A stretch of 64,000 nucleotides of DNA. Origin: Sagittula marina. GTDB lineage: Bacteria > Pseudomonadota > Alphaproteobacteria > Rhodobacterales > Rhodobacteraceae. The stretch is taken from positions 62,001 to 126,000 of the forward strand of contig NZ_JACIEJ010000008.1 in the NCBI RefSeq assembly GCF_014196795.1, read 5' to 3'. A program made the translations under genes and the position numbers. This document shows, piece by piece, positions 25,753 through 35,155 of the stretch (positions are counted from its first letter, which is position 1; every line of letters starts with the position of its first letter). The notes beneath the pieces are model-generated. The model did no database searches and had not been told where the DNA came from. It saw only the letters and a program-made list of their open reading frames with translations.

Positions 25753-25985
25753 GGCGTCGCTCCGCTTTTGGTAGGATTGAGTTGCTCCTGTGACCGTTCT
25801 CCAGATCGCGCGGCTTGGCAATCTCATGGACGACCTGCCCCCTGCGGTTTTCGCCATTTGGGATCAACGGTGCCAAGATTTTCGGCGCATCGCGTGGGGC
25901 AGGGGCCGTCATCGCGGAGAAGACGTCGGCATCCCTTGCGAAGGTCCCGGTCGGCTCTCCCTCAAGGGGCGCCGTGGGCCTCGGG

Positions 25986-26414
25986 TCAGGCCGGCCTGAT
26001 GCGTTTCGGCAAGCTCCAAAGGCAGATCAGCGCCAGGACTGCTGGCCCGGCATACAGCAGGGTAAAGATCAGCAGGCTTTCGGGCGCATCGCCATGGCTG
26101 CCACGCCACAGACTGCCGGCCCAGGCCATCCCCCAGATCACCGCAATCAGCCAAAGACCGGGGCGCAACAGGCGAGGGGTCGGGCGCGCGCCGCGCAGCA
26201 CTTGCAGAAAATGCCAGGCGTTCAGCAGCGCCGCCGCCAGCATCGCCGGACACACCACGAAATAGAGCACCATCACCAAAACCACACCATGGGTCAGACC
26301 CTCGGCGCTGCGAGCCAGGATAATGCGCGTCAGATCGACGGCGTAATACAGCGCCATTGCGGCCAGCAGGAGGGCGCTTGCGGTGCCGAGTATCTGCGCA
26401 CGGGTGAGGGGCAT
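25986..26414 (-). CDS. Small four-TM membrane protein
   Basis: A 142-residue protein with four hydrophobic segments (about residues 9-28, 42-66, 86-105 and 115-135) and short charged loops. I do not recognise the family. It lies 58 bases downstream of choV on the same strand, so it may be the last gene of the choline transport unit, but no functional link is visible. Confidence 0.7.
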   Translation of the reverse strand: MPLTRAQILGTASALLLAAMALYYAVDLTRIILARSAEGLTHGVVLVMVLYFVVCPAMLAAALLNAWHFLQVLRGARPTPRLLRPGLWLIAVIWGMAWAGSLWRGSHGDAPESLLIFTLLYAGPAVLALICLWSLPKRIRPA

Positions 26415-26472
26415 GGGCAGGTTTCTTTCGCTGAAAACGGAGGGACGGTAACGCGCCCGCCCGAGGCAGGTC

Positions 26473-27516
26473 CTACGCGCGCTGGTTCAGCAGCGCGGTC
26501 ATCACGGCGGGCACGTCGATGTAGCCCAGCGTGGACTGTCCGTCGGCCACCAGCACCGGCAAGTCGCCCGCGGCGATCATGGGGAGGATCTCGCGGATTG
26601 TCGTCTCCGGTGAAATGGACCGCAGGTCATCGGCGCCCTGATCCGGCACCGGGCCCATGATCTCCAGCGCACGCAGCACGTTGAGCGGGTTCATATGCGC
26701 CACAAAGTCCGCCACGTAGTCGGTGGCGGGGGTCAGCACGATCTCCTGCGGCGCTCCGCATTGCACGATGCGCCCGCCTTCCATGATGGCGATGCGGTTG
26801 CCGATCTTCAGCGCCTCATCCAGATCGTGAGAGACGAAAATGATCGTGCGCCCCAGCTTGCTTTGCAGCTCCAGCAACTCGTCCTGCAACCGGTTGCGGA
26901 TCAGCGGGTCGAGGGCCGAGAACGGCTCATCCATCAACAGGATCGGCGCTTCGGTCACCATGGCGCGGGCCAGCCCCACACGCTGTTGCATGCCGCCGGA
27001 CAGTTCGCTGACCTGCCGGTCCGCCCAATCGGTAAGGTTCACCAGCTCCAGTTGCGCGCGCGCCCGGTCATGGCGTTCCTGCTCCGGCACGCCTGCGATC
27101 TCCAGTCCGAGGGCCACGTTGTCGATCACCGTCCGCCATGGCAGCAGCCCGAACTGCTGGAACACCATGGCGACGCGTTGAATACGGATATCGCGCAGCA
27201 CCTTGTCCGAGGCGCTGGCCACATCGACCAACCCGTCCTCGGTGCGCACTTCGACACGGCCGCGGGCCACGGGGTTCAGCCCGTTCACCGCGCGCAGAAG
27301 CGTCGACTTGCCAGAGCCGGACAGCCCCATCAGCACAAGGATTTCCCCGTCATGCACATCGAGAGAGCAGTTATGGACGCCCAGGACCTGCCCGGTCTCT
27401 TTCTGGATTTCGGGGCGGTCCTTGCCGGCATCCATCAGGGGCAGGGCGGCCTCCGGATTGTCGCCAAAGACGATGTTGACCGCGTCGAAGCGCACCATGG
27501 GATCTTTTTGGGTCAT
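26473..27516 (-). CDS. choV: Choline ABC transporter ATP-binding protein
   Basis: The energising subunit (347 residues) of a choline/glycine betaine importer. Walker A 'GLSGSGKSTLLRAV', signature 'LSGGMQQRVGLARAM', Walker B 'ILLMDEPFSALDPL' and the switch His in 'IIFVSHDLDEALK' are intact. After residue 275 a single CBS-like regulatory tail ('IREILPMIAAGDLPVLV') follows, as in the ChoV/ProV/OpuAA group. The start at 27516 has GGAG 8 bases upstream and follows choW after one base, so the two are translated together. Confidence 0.92.
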   Translation of the reverse strand: MTQKDPMVRFDAVNIVFGDNPEAALPLMDAGKDRPEIQKETGQVLGVHNCSLDVHDGEILVLMGLSGSGKSTLLRAVNGLNPVARGRVEVRTEDGLVDVASASDKVLRDIRIQRVAMVFQQFGLLPWRTVIDNVALGLEIAGVPEQERHDRARAQLELVNLTDWADRQVSELSGGMQQRVGLARAMVTEAPILLMDEPFSALDPLIRNRLQDELLELQSKLGRTIIFVSHDLDEALKIGNRIAIMEGGRIVQCGAPQEIVLTPATDYVADFVAHMNPLNVLRALEIMGPVPDQGADDLRSISPETTIREILPMIAAGDLPVLVADGQSTLGYIDVPAVMTALLNQRA

Positions 27517-27517
27517 G

Positions 27518-28348
27518 TTATTTGCTCCGCTTGAACATGCGGTCAAAGATGATGGCGACAAGCACGATGGCGATGCCCACTTCGAACCCTTTGGCAATGT
27601 TCACCGTGTTCAGCGCGCGCAGCGTCGGCACGCCAAGCCCCGAAGCACCGACCAGCGCCGCAATCACGACCATCGACAGCGACAGCATGATGGTCTGTGT
27701 CAGCCCGGCCATGATCTGCGGCATGGCGTAGGGCAGCTCCACCTTCCACAGCAGCTGGCGTGGTGTTGCGCCAAAGGCGGTCCCGGCCTCGATCAGCGCC
27801 GTGGGCGTGGAGGTGATCCCAAGGTGCGTCAACCGGATCGGCGCGGGAATGGCAAAGATCACAGTGGCGATCAGGCCGGGCACCATGCCAAGACCAAACA
27901 GGATCAGCGCCGGGATCAGATACACAAAGGTCGGGATCGTCTGCATCAGGTCCAGCACCGGCGACAGGGCGTTCATCACCCAAGGGCGACGCGCGGCGGC
28001 GATGCCCACGGGCACGCCCACCCCCATGCAGACCACGGCGGACGCGATGACCAGTGCGAGCGTCTCTGTGGTTTCTTCCCAATATCCCTGGTTGATGATG
28101 AGCAGCAGACCGCAGGCCGTGAAAACTGTGAATCCAACGGATTTTCGCGCAAACCAGCTCAACACGGCAATCAGCGCAACGATCAACAGCGCGGGCGGCG
28201 TTTGCAGACACCACAGCATTGCGTCGATGACAGCTTCCAGCGCCCGCGCCAGCCCGTCAAAGAACCATGCGGCGTTGTCCGTCAGCCAATCAACGAAGGT
28301 CTGCACCCCTTTGCCGATCGGCAGCTTGTTATCTTCGAGCCATTCCAT
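27518..28348 (-). CDS. choW: Choline ABC transporter permease
   Basis: A 276-residue ProW-type permease with six or seven membrane spans. The cytoplasmic coupling motif lies in 'EAGTAFGATPRQLLWKVELPYAMPQIMAGL', of the EAA type. It forms the channel for choline together with ChoV and receives substrate from ChoX. The gene starts 30 bases after an 18-bp palindrome resembling a BetI operator and has its own promoter-like sequence, so it need not depend on read-through from choX. Confidence 0.92.
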   Translation of the reverse strand: MEWLEDNKLPIGKGVQTFVDWLTDNAAWFFDGLARALEAVIDAMLWCLQTPPALLIVALIAVLSWFARKSVGFTVFTACGLLLIINQGYWEETTETLALVIASAVVCMGVGVPVGIAAARRPWVMNALSPVLDLMQTIPTFVYLIPALILFGLGMVPGLIATVIFAIPAPIRLTHLGITSTPTALIEAGTAFGATPRQLLWKVELPYAMPQIMAGLTQTIMLSLSMVVIAALVGASGLGVPTLRALNTVNIAKGFEVGIAIVLVAIIFDRMFKRSK

Positions 28349-28377
28349 ACGTGTCTCCGTTTGGGGCGGATGTGTTC

Positions 28378-28395
28378 ATTGACTGGCCAGTCAAT
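28378..28395. promoter_or_regulatory. BetI-type operator before choW
   Basis: ATTGACTGGCCAGTCAAT is a perfect 18-bp palindrome of the form TTGA-N8-TCAA. It overlaps the -10 region of the candidate choW promoter and is one of three such sites in the locus. Confidence 0.65.
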
Positions 28396-28419
28396 AGCGA
28401 GTTGGCGCCGCCATGTGAA
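28391..28419 (-). promoter_or_regulatory. Candidate choWV promoter
   Basis: On the minus strand TTCACA (28419-28414) is followed after 17 bases by TATTGA (28396-28391). The -35 matches 5 of 6 consensus bases, the -10 only 3 of 6. The palindromic operator covers the -10 element. Confidence 0.4.
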
Positions 28420-28547
28420 CCGGACTTGTCGCAAATATCTGTCAAAGCGTCGGAAATCCCCCGCGAGTGTCCGGCGGATGCCGTCGACTGCGGCACCTGC
28501 CTGCGCTGATCGTGACGCTATCCTTCTCTCGCCCGGATGCACAAACG

Positions 28548-28577
28548 AAAACGCCCCGACCGCGAGGGGCCGGGGCG
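28548..28577 (-). terminator. Intrinsic terminator between choX and choW
   Basis: CGCCCCG and CGGGGCG pair (7 bp, 12-base loop). On the minus strand the hairpin is followed by TTTT, 25 bases after the choX stop. It would end most choX transcripts before choW. Confidence 0.8.
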
Positions 28578-28601
28578 CGTTTCATCTCTCTCGCATCACG
28601 A

Positions 28602-29528
28602 TCAGTCCAACGCGGCCTTCACCGCCTCAACCGCGTCACCACCGTCTTTCGTGGTCACGCCGTCCAGCCAGCCGTCCAGAACGTCGGTGTTGGAGGACAG
28701 CCATTCGGTCGCCGCGTCCTGCGGATCTTCGCCATCGTCGAGGATCTTGGCCATGATCTCGTTTTCCATGGCCAGCGTGAATTCAAGGTTGTTCAGCAGC
28801 GCGCCGACGTTCGGGCATTCTTCCACATACCCGGCAGAGGTGTTGGTGTGCACCGTCGCACCACCCAAGTTCGGGCCAAAGTAATCGTCGCCGCCGGTCA
28901 GGTAGGACATGTCGAAGTTGGCGTTCATCGGGTGTGGTTCCCAACCGAGGAAGACCACCGGCTCGTCCCGGCGATCGGCGCGGGCCACCTGGCTCAGCAT
29001 CCCCTGTTCGGAGGATTCCACCATTTCGAACCCTTGGAGGTCAAAGGCGTTCTCGTCGATCATCGACTGGATCAGGCGGTTGCCATCGTTGCCCGGCTCG
29101 ATGGCGTAGATCTTGCTTTCGAGCGCATCGGCGTTCGTCGCGATATCGGAAAAGCTGGCAATGCCCAGATCGGCTGCGGCCTTGTTCACGGCCAGCGTGT
29201 ACTTCGCCCCTTCGAGGTTGACGCGAACGCTGTCGACGCTGCCTTCGTCGCGGTACTTGGCAATGTCCGCCTCCATTGTCGGCATCCAGTTGCCGAGAAA
29301 CACATCCACATCGCCCGATGCAAGCGAGGTGTAGGTGACCGGCACGGACAGGACCTTGACGTCGGTCTCGTAGCCCAGGGCCTCCAGCACGACAGAAGTC
29401 GCGGCGGTGGTGGCGGTGATGTCGGTCCAACCCACGTCAGACAGGGTCACGGTATCGCATTGCGCCAGCGCGCCGGTGGCGGTCACGCTCAGCGCGGCAA
29501 CGGCGCAAAGGGTCTGCTTGAACATCAT
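28602..29528 (-). CDS. choX: Choline ABC transporter substrate-binding protein
   Basis: A periplasmic type II binding protein of 308 residues with a signal peptide ('MMFKQTLCAVAALSVTATGALA', cleavage after about residue 22). The mature sequence 'CDTVTLSDVGWTDITATTAA' and 'DVDVFLGNWMPTMEADI' closely follow the ChoX family, where aromatic residues of a cage bind the trimethylammonium group of choline. ATG codons at 29528 and 29525 are both possible; GGAGAC lies about 8 bases before the first. It is followed by a terminator. Confidence 0.92.
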   Translation of the reverse strand: MMFKQTLCAVAALSVTATGALAQCDTVTLSDVGWTDITATTAATSVVLEALGYETDVKVLSVPVTYTSLASGDVDVFLGNWMPTMEADIAKYRDEGSVDSVRVNLEGAKYTLAVNKAAADLGIASFSDIATNADALESKIYAIEPGNDGNRLIQSMIDENAFDLQGFEMVESSEQGMLSQVARADRRDEPVVFLGWEPHPMNANFDMSYLTGGDDYFGPNLGGATVHTNTSAGYVEECPNVGALLNNLEFTLAMENEIMAKILDDGEDPQDAATEWLSSNTDVLDGWLDGVTTKDGGDAVEAVKAALD

Positions 29529-29929
29529 GGGAAGTCTCCGCTGTTGTGTCATTTTCGGTTAACATCGGTCATAGGACCGCGCGTGGCAACCCGACAGGCG
29601 GAGAAACCTGACCGCCGGCTCAATGCGCGCCGATGCTGTGCGGAAAGCCGCTTCGGTGGGCGGGTGGGGGCCACCACCGCCGGGTTTTGTCTCCTCCAAA
29701 GTCACCACGGGGGCGGCATCAGGCGGTGACGACGGCCCGGCCGGTGCGCGTTCGTCAGCGCCAGGCCACAAAGCCTAGATGCAGCGTTGGCGATTTCTGA
29801 AATCTTGGGCATTGCTGCGGGCGCCAAGGCACGGCCAGCTTGCGAATTGGTCCGCGAGGACAGGCGCCAGGCATGCAAAAGGCGCAGGCATTTGGGCCGC
29901 CTGCGCCTTTGTCAAAACCTCGGAACGGA
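29529..29929. other. Intergenic region upstream of choX
   Basis: It holds the choX promoter region and the terminator of the upstream importer operon (29877-29910). No TTGA-N8-TCAA site was found here, unlike the other promoters of the locus. No gene is visible. Confidence 0.5.
29877..29910 (-). terminator. Terminator of the betaine-type importer operon
   Basis: AAAGGCGCAGGC and GCCTGCGCCTTT form a perfect 12-bp stem with a 9-base loop. On the minus strand the stem runs into TTTTGC. Confidence 0.88.
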
Positions 29930-31009
29930 TCAGTCTGTGCCGGTCATCCGTTCATGGGAGGACACGGTCGGCACCAGCGCCAGCACAACCTCTTTCATGG
30001 TCAGCTTGCCAACGGCCATGCCCTTGCGCATCACCTTGAACGTCAGGTCGGTGCGCCCTTCGGCGCGCGCGATGACGCTTTCCAGCGTGTCCTCGGCATC
30101 CACCTCGCCATCGGTATGCTCATCAGGGGCAATGCCCTCCTGCATCACGGTGCGGGCGCGCAGAACGCGGGCGCGGTTGATGTCAGCGATGAAGTCCACG
30201 ATGTAGGGATCTTCGGGATGCATCAGGATCCTTTGCGGCTCGCCCTGCTGCACGATCTCGCCATCCTTCAGGATCACCAGGTGATCCGCCAGTTTCAGCG
30301 CTTCGTCCAGGTCGTGGGTGATGAACACGATGGTCTTGTGCAGTTCTCCCTGAAGCTCCAACAGAAGGTTTTGCATGTCCGTACGGATCAGCGGGTCCAG
30401 GGCCGAGAACGCTTCGTCCATCAACATGATGTCCGAGTTCGACGTCAGCGCGCGCGCAATGCCCACACGCTGCTGCATCCCACCCGACAGCTGGTGCGGA
30501 TAGGAGGGGCCGTAGCCGTCCAGCCCCACACGGGCGAGCCATTTCTGCGCCTCCGCATGGCGCTTGTCCTCGGCCACGGCACGCACTTCCAAGGGCATGG
30601 CCGCGTTGTCCAGCACCGTGCGGTGCGGCAGCAGGGCGAACTTCTGAAACACCATGGACATGCGGGTCTGGCGCAATTCGCGCAGCTCCGCCGCGTTCAT
30701 CTTCATCACGTCCTGCCCGTCCACGAGGATTTCCCCCGTGGTCGGTTCGATCAGCCGGTTGAGGTGACGGATCAGCGTGGATTTGCCCGACCCGGACAGA
30801 CCCATGATGACCGTGGTCTTGCCCGCATGGATGTCGATGTCGATCTCGCGCAGGCCGACGACATGCTGGTACTCGGCCAGCACGTCCGGCTTGGACATGC
30901 CTTTCTCAACCTCTGGAAGAACCTTTTGCGGGGTGCTGCCAAAGATCTTGTACAACCCGCGAATGCGGATCTGCGGTTCGGTCGTTGTGTCAGTTGCCAA
31001 CTCGGTCAT
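29930..31009 (-). CDS. Glycine betaine/proline-type ABC transporter ATPase
   Basis: A 359-residue ProV/OpuAA-type ATPase. Walker A is 'GLSGSGKSTLIRHL', the signature 'LSGGMQQRVGIARAL', Walker B 'DIMLMDEAFSALDPL' and the switch 'FITHDLDEALKLADHL'. The C-terminal part (about 280-345), which carries CBS osmosensing modules in ProV/OpuA, is poorly conserved and Glu/Asp-rich, so osmotic gating may differ. The start codon overlaps the permease stop (ATGA). The substrate is inferred from family and from the adjoining betaine synthesis genes. Confidence 0.9.
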   Translation of the reverse strand: MTELATDTTTEPQIRIRGLYKIFGSTPQKVLPEVEKGMSKPDVLAEYQHVVGLREIDIDIHAGKTTVIMGLSGSGKSTLIRHLNRLIEPTTGEILVDGQDVMKMNAAELRELRQTRMSMVFQKFALLPHRTVLDNAAMPLEVRAVAEDKRHAEAQKWLARVGLDGYGPSYPHQLSGGMQQRVGIARALTSNSDIMLMDEAFSALDPLIRTDMQNLLLELQGELHKTIVFITHDLDEALKLADHLVILKDGEIVQQGEPQRILMHPEDPYIVDFIADINRARVLRARTVMQEGIAPDEHTDGEVDAEDTLESVIARAEGRTDLTFKVMRKGMAVGKLTMKEVVLALVPTVSSHERMTGTD

Positions 31010-32040
31010 CGGGTGCTCCGGGATACATCGACACGCGCCAGCGCGGCCTTGGAGGTGCGGTCAAGCATGACGGCCAGCAGCACGATGCCCAGACCGGCAA
31101 TCAGGCCAACGCCGATTTCGAGGTTGCGGATACCACGCAGCACCAGCACACCCAGACCCGGTGCGGACACCAGCGAGGCGATCACAACCATGGCAAGGCT
31201 CATCATGATGGTCTGGTTCACACCGGCCATGATGTTGGGCAGGGCCAGCGGGATCTCCACCTTGAACAGCTTTTGTTTGGAGGTCATGCCAAAGGCATCT
31301 GCGGCCTCGATCACGTCCTTGTCCACCAGTCGGATGCCCAGATCGGTCAGACGGATCACCGGCACAACGGCGTACAGGATGATGGCGATGCCATACAGCT
31401 TTGATTCCGTGACCGAAAACAGGAAGATGAGTGGGATCAGGTAAACAAAGGTCGGCAAGGTCTGAAGCAGATCCAGAACGGGTATGCCGGTCTTCTGCAA
31501 ACCGTCGTATTTCGACATGGCGATGCCGATGGGCACGCCAATCAGGACACATAGCCCGGTACAGACAAAGATGATGGACAGCGTCGCCACCGCAACTTCG
31601 AGGTGGTCGATCGCGCCGAGAAAGGCAAAGGACAGCGCCACGAAGATGGTGACCGGCTTGGACCGCGACACCCACCACGTCAGGGCGATCAGCAGCGGGA
31701 TCAGGATCCACCACGGCGTCGAGGTGAACAGCCAAAGCGCCCCGTCCAGCATCCAGGACAGCGGTTGCGTCAGCGGGTCCAGAACCACCTTCAGGCTGTC
31801 CTTGGCATCCAGGAAGAAGCGCTCCAGCCCGGCGGTCATCTCGCGCGTCTGGGGGATCTTGCCACAGGCTTCGTGGAGGCTGTCCAATGAGGGGAAGGGC
31901 AGCGGCCCCGTGGTTTCGTTTGCGTCCGCGCCCTGTGCTTGCGCCAGAAGCTGCGCCATGGTCATGGGGCCGTCTTCTTTGCCCGCGTCGCACCACTCAC
32001 GCAATCCCAGCGCATTAAACACGCCGTCGTAATGTGCCAT
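31006..32040 (-). CDS. Glycine betaine/proline-type ABC transporter permease
   Basis: A 344-residue ProW-like permease. It differs from choW in having a roughly 90-residue N-terminal extension before the first membrane span ('MAHYDGVFNALGLREWCDAG'). The membrane part includes the coupling loop 'EAADAFGMTSKQKLFKVEIPLALPNIMAGV'. It is translationally coupled to the ATPase by an ATGA overlap and separated from its binding protein by a terminator. The start at 32040 follows an AGGGAC site. Confidence 0.9.
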   Translation of the reverse strand: MAHYDGVFNALGLREWCDAGKEDGPMTMAQLLAQAQGADANETTGPLPFPSLDSLHEACGKIPQTREMTAGLERFFLDAKDSLKVVLDPLTQPLSWMLDGALWLFTSTPWWILIPLLIALTWWVSRSKPVTIFVALSFAFLGAIDHLEVAVATLSIIFVCTGLCVLIGVPIGIAMSKYDGLQKTGIPVLDLLQTLPTFVYLIPLIFLFSVTESKLYGIAIILYAVVPVIRLTDLGIRLVDKDVIEAADAFGMTSKQKLFKVEIPLALPNIMAGVNQTIMMSLAMVVIASLVSAPGLGVLVLRGIRNLEIGVGLIAGLGIVLLAVMLDRTSKAALARVDVSRSTR

Positions 32041-32114
32041 TCTGGAATGTCCCTGTTCTGTTGCACCCGGTGTGCTGCGGGCGCAGGTCGCCCGTGTCAC
32101 GGGCCCCATAGGTG

Positions 32115-32145
32115 AAAAAGGCGGGCGCTGTGTGCTGCCCGCCTT
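32115..32145 (-). terminator. Terminator between binding protein and permease
   Basis: AAGGCGGGC and GCCCGCCTT form a perfect 9-bp stem with a 10-base loop. On the minus strand it ends in CCGCCTTTTTC, 12 bases past the binding-protein stop. The same arrangement occurs after choX. Confidence 0.88.
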
Positions 32146-32157
32146 CTCCCGATGTGT

Positions 32158-33123
32158 TTACTGCAGCAGCGCTGCGAGCTTTTCCTTGGCGTCGTCGTTC
32201 AGCCACTCGCCCCAGATGTCCTTGTAGGTGGTCAGGAAGTAGACCGCCGCTTCGTCTGCGGAGGCGTTGTTCTCTTCCTGCCATGCCAGCACGCCGTTCA
32301 TCTGCTCGTTGGTGAACTGCATCTTGGACAGCATATCGGTCACGTCCGGGTGCTCCTGCGAGAAGCTGTCGGTGACCACGGTCAGAACCTTGGCGCGCGG
32401 GAAGGCCGACATCTGAGGGTCGGCGCAGTCTTCCTTGCCGTTGCAGGCATGGGCTTCGGCGTCATAGGGGCCGATGTCGACCATCGTCATCGGATACTGG
32501 CCCAGAACGGAAGTCGGCGCCCAGTAGTAGCCGAACCACGGCGCTTTGTCCTGATAGGCCGCGGCGATGGAGGTCGCCATGGTCTCACCGGAGCCGTGCT
32601 GGAAGATTTCGATGCCGGCATCTTCGACGCCAGCAGCGCGCAGCAGGTTGCCGGACACGGTCTTGCAGGCCCAGCCATCCGGGCACTGGTGGAAACGGTT
32701 GCCGACCAGCTCGGGGTTGTCGAGGATGCCCTGCATGGTTGTCAGCTCGGGGTGCTCTTCGGCCAGGTAGTTCGGAATCCAGAAGCCTTCGACGCCCCCA
32801 TCGGACAGCACGTCGGTCAGCGGCTTCACTTTGCCTTCGGCAGCCAGGCGGTCATAGACCGGCGCGGCGTTGACCCAGAGTTCGGTCAGGATGTCCGGCT
32901 CGTTGGTTTCCGCCACGGAGGTGAGCGCCGGGTTGGTGGAGGACGGCACGCTCTGCACGTCACAGCCGTAGCCCTGTTCCATCAGGAACTCGCCCACGGC
33001 GGTGACGACGGCGGAGGACGCCCAGTTCATTTCGGTGATGGAAACTTCGCCGCAGTCGCTTTGAGCGAAAGCCGGGGCAGCAAAGGCCCCGATGAGAGCG
33101 GTAGAAAGCAGAATATTGCGCAT
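32158..33123 (-). CDS. Glycine betaine-type ABC transporter binding protein
   Basis: A periplasmic binding protein of 321 residues with a clear signal peptide ('MRNILLSTALIGAFAAPAFA'). The mature part ('CGEVSITEMNWASSAVVTAV', 'HGSGETMATSIAAAYQDKAPWFGYYWAPT') belongs to the OpuAC/ProX superfamily, where Trp residues form the quaternary-amine cage. Sequence alone does not tell betaine from choline, proline betaine or DMSP. Its upstream region contains a BetI-type operator. AGGGATAAT precedes the ATG by about 9 bases. Confidence 0.9.
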   Translation of the reverse strand: MRNILLSTALIGAFAAPAFAQSDCGEVSITEMNWASSAVVTAVGEFLMEQGYGCDVQSVPSSTNPALTSVAETNEPDILTELWVNAAPVYDRLAAEGKVKPLTDVLSDGGVEGFWIPNYLAEEHPELTTMQGILDNPELVGNRFHQCPDGWACKTVSGNLLRAAGVEDAGIEIFQHGSGETMATSIAAAYQDKAPWFGYYWAPTSVLGQYPMTMVDIGPYDAEAHACNGKEDCADPQMSAFPRAKVLTVVTDSFSQEHPDVTDMLSKMQFTNEQMNGVLAWQEENNASADEAAVYFLTTYKDIWGEWLNDDAKEKLAALLQ

Positions 33124-33189
33124 TTTTATTATCCCTGTTTGTCTACGATACAGTACGCGATTGTCCGCGCTTTTTTGCCCCAAAAGGGG

Positions 33190-33207
33190 ATTGAGCGACC
33201 AGTCAAT
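33190..33207. promoter_or_regulatory. BetI-type operator before the importer operon
   Basis: ATTGAGCGACCAGTCAAT matches the choW operator at 15 of 18 positions and keeps TTGA-N8-TCAA. It lies 67 bases upstream of the binding-protein ATG, between betA and the importer operon. Confidence 0.6.
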
Positions 33208-33326
33208 CATGCCTGGTGCAATCCTACGGGAGGGTCCACCGGGAATGAAAGGCCGGAACGTGCAAAAACGACATGAAATGTCGCTAAAACGGATAGTGTT
33301 CTGTCGCGATGGGCGATGAGATGACA

Positions 33327-35045
33327 TCAAACGCCCGCCTTGGTGGAGCAAGCGGTTTTTCCGCTGCGCTGTTGTGTTTCCCAGTCTGGGGCGATCCACG
33401 GCTCGGAATTGTCAGCTGACAATTGTGGTCGGCCAAGGATGTGGTCGGCTGCCTTTTCGCCGGTCATGATGGAGGGCGCGTTGAGATTGCCGTTTGTGAT
33501 GCGCGGAAAGATCGAACTGTCCGCCAGCCGCAGGCCGTCCACCCCGATCACGCGGCATTCGGGATCGACCACCGCCATGGGATCGTCCTTGGCCCCGATG
33601 CGGGCCGTGCCGCAGGGGTGGTAGGCGCTTTCCACATGCTGACGGATGAAGTCGTCCAGCTCGTCATCGGTCTGGCAATCCGCGCCGGGTTGGATCTCGT
33701 GCTTGTAATACGGCTTGAAGGCGTCTTGCGCAAAGATCTCGCGCGTCAGGCGGATGCAGCGCCGGAAGTCTTCCCAGTCCTGCGCGTGTGCCATGTAGTT
33801 GAACAGGATGCGCGGCGCGTCCTTTGGATCGGCACTGCGCAGTGTCACCTCTCCGCGTGACGGGGAGCGCATCGGGCCGGTGTGCGCCTGAAAGCCGTGG
33901 CCTTCCGCGCTGGCCTTGCCGTCGTAGCGGATGGCGATGGGCAGGAAGTGGTACTGGATATCGGGATAATCCACACCCGGCTGAGAGCGGATGAACCCCG
34001 CGCTTTCAAATTGGTTCGACGCACCGGGGCCGGATTTGTTCAACAGCCAGCGCGCACCGACATAGGCCTTGCCCGGCAGGTTCCAGTACTTGAACAGGCT
34101 GACCGGCTGGCTGGCGGCGGCCTGGATGTACAGCTCAAGGTGGTCTTGCAGGTTTTGACCGACGCCCTGGCGATCTGCGATCACCTCGATGCCATGCTCC
34201 GCCAGATGGTGTGCCGGGCCGATGCCCGACAGCATCAGCAGCTTGGGCGAGTTCAGGGAGGAGGCGGCGAGGATGACTTCGGCACGGGCCTTGACCACCT
34301 CGATCTTTCCGCCGCGCTCGATCTCCACGCCGATGGCGCGGCCGTCCTCGATCACCACCTTGCGGGCGAGGGCGCGGATCAAGTCGCAGTTATCACGCTT
34401 GAGCGCCGGTTTGAGATAGGCATTGGCGGCGGACCAGCGCTGACCTTTCCAGACGGTCATGTCAAAGGGGCCAAAGCCCTCTTGTTGGTGGCCGTTGTAA
34501 TCGCCGGTGATCGGATAGCCTGCCTGTCCGCCTGCCTCCACAAAGGCCCGTGTCAGAGGGTTCTCCCGCTTGCCGCGTGTGATGTGCAGCGGACCATCGG
34601 TGCCACGCCATGCCGGGTCGCCGCCGTGACCGCCCGAATGCCAGTTCTCCAGCCGTTTGTAGTAGGGCAGCACGTCGGCATAGCCCCAACCTGCCGCGCC
34701 CTGATCGCGCCAGTGATCGAAGTCGCGGGCGTGGCCGCGCACGTAGATCATGCCGTTGATCGACGACGAGCCGCCGATCACCTTGCCGCGCGGACAGGCG
34801 AGACGGCGACCGCCCAGATGCGGTTCCGGTTCGGTCTGATAGCCCCAGTCGTACATCTTCATGTTCATCGGGTAGGACAGCGCGCCGGGCATCTGGATGA
34901 AGGGCCCGGCATCGGTGCCGCCGTGTTCGATCACCAGCACGGATTTGCCCGCCTCCGACAGGCGGTAGGCCATGGCACAGCCGGCCGAGCCTGCGCCGAC
35001 GATAACGTAATCTGCCGTAAGCTGGCCTGCGGTGGTGGCGGGCAT
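33327..35045 (-). CDS. betA: Choline dehydrogenase
   Basis: A GMC-family FAD oxidoreductase (572 residues) oxidising choline to betaine aldehyde at the membrane and feeding the respiratory chain. Seen: the ADP-binding loop '[18 protein letters not shown]' (residues 12-29), GMC signature 1 '[26 protein letters not shown]', and the C-terminal catalytic region '[12 protein letters not shown]' with its His and '[19 protein letters not shown]'. GAAAGGACG lies about 7 bases before the ATG. It is the last gene of betI-betC-betB-betA. Confidence 0.95.
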   Translation of the reverse strand: MPATTAGQLTADYVIVGAGSAGCAMAYRLSEAGKSVLVIEHGGTDAGPFIQMPGALSYPMNMKMYDWGYQTEPEPHLGGRRLACPRGKVIGGSSSINGMIYVRGHARDFDHWRDQGAAGWGYADVLPYYKRLENWHSGGHGGDPAWRGTDGPLHITRGKRENPLTRAFVEAGGQAGYPITGDYNGHQQEGFGPFDMTVWKGQRWSAANAYLKPALKRDNCDLIRALARKVVIEDGRAIGVEIERGGKIEVVKARAEVILAASSLNSPKLLMLSGIGPAHHLAEHGIEVIADRQGVGQNLQDHLELYIQAAASQPVSLFKYWNLPGKAYVGARWLLNKSGPGASNQFESAGFIRSQPGVDYPDIQYHFLPIAIRYDGKASAEGHGFQAHTGPMRSPSRGEVTLRSADPKDAPRILFNYMAHAQDWEDFRRCIRLTREIFAQDAFKPYYKHEIQPGADCQTDDELDDFIRQHVESAYHPCGTARIGAKDDPMAVVDPECRVIGVDGLRLADSSIFPRITNGNLNAPSIMTGEKAADHILGRPQLSADNSEPWIAPDWETQQRSGKTACSTKAGV

Positions 35046-35121
35046 TCCGCGTCCTTTCGGGTCGTGTCGCCGGGGGAGGGGGGAGATGCCTCCGGCGGGA
35101 GGTATTTTTGAAGCAAGGACA

Positions 35122-35146
35122 CAGGGGCGCGGTTGTCCGGCCCCTG
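35122..35146 (-). terminator. Hairpin between betB and betA
   Basis: CAGGGGC and GCCCCTG pair (7 bp, 11-base loop) in the 110-base gap between the two genes. No U-tract follows. It may tune the level of betA or stabilise the upstream mRNA. Confidence 0.35.
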
Positions 35147-35155
35147 CGTTCGGGA

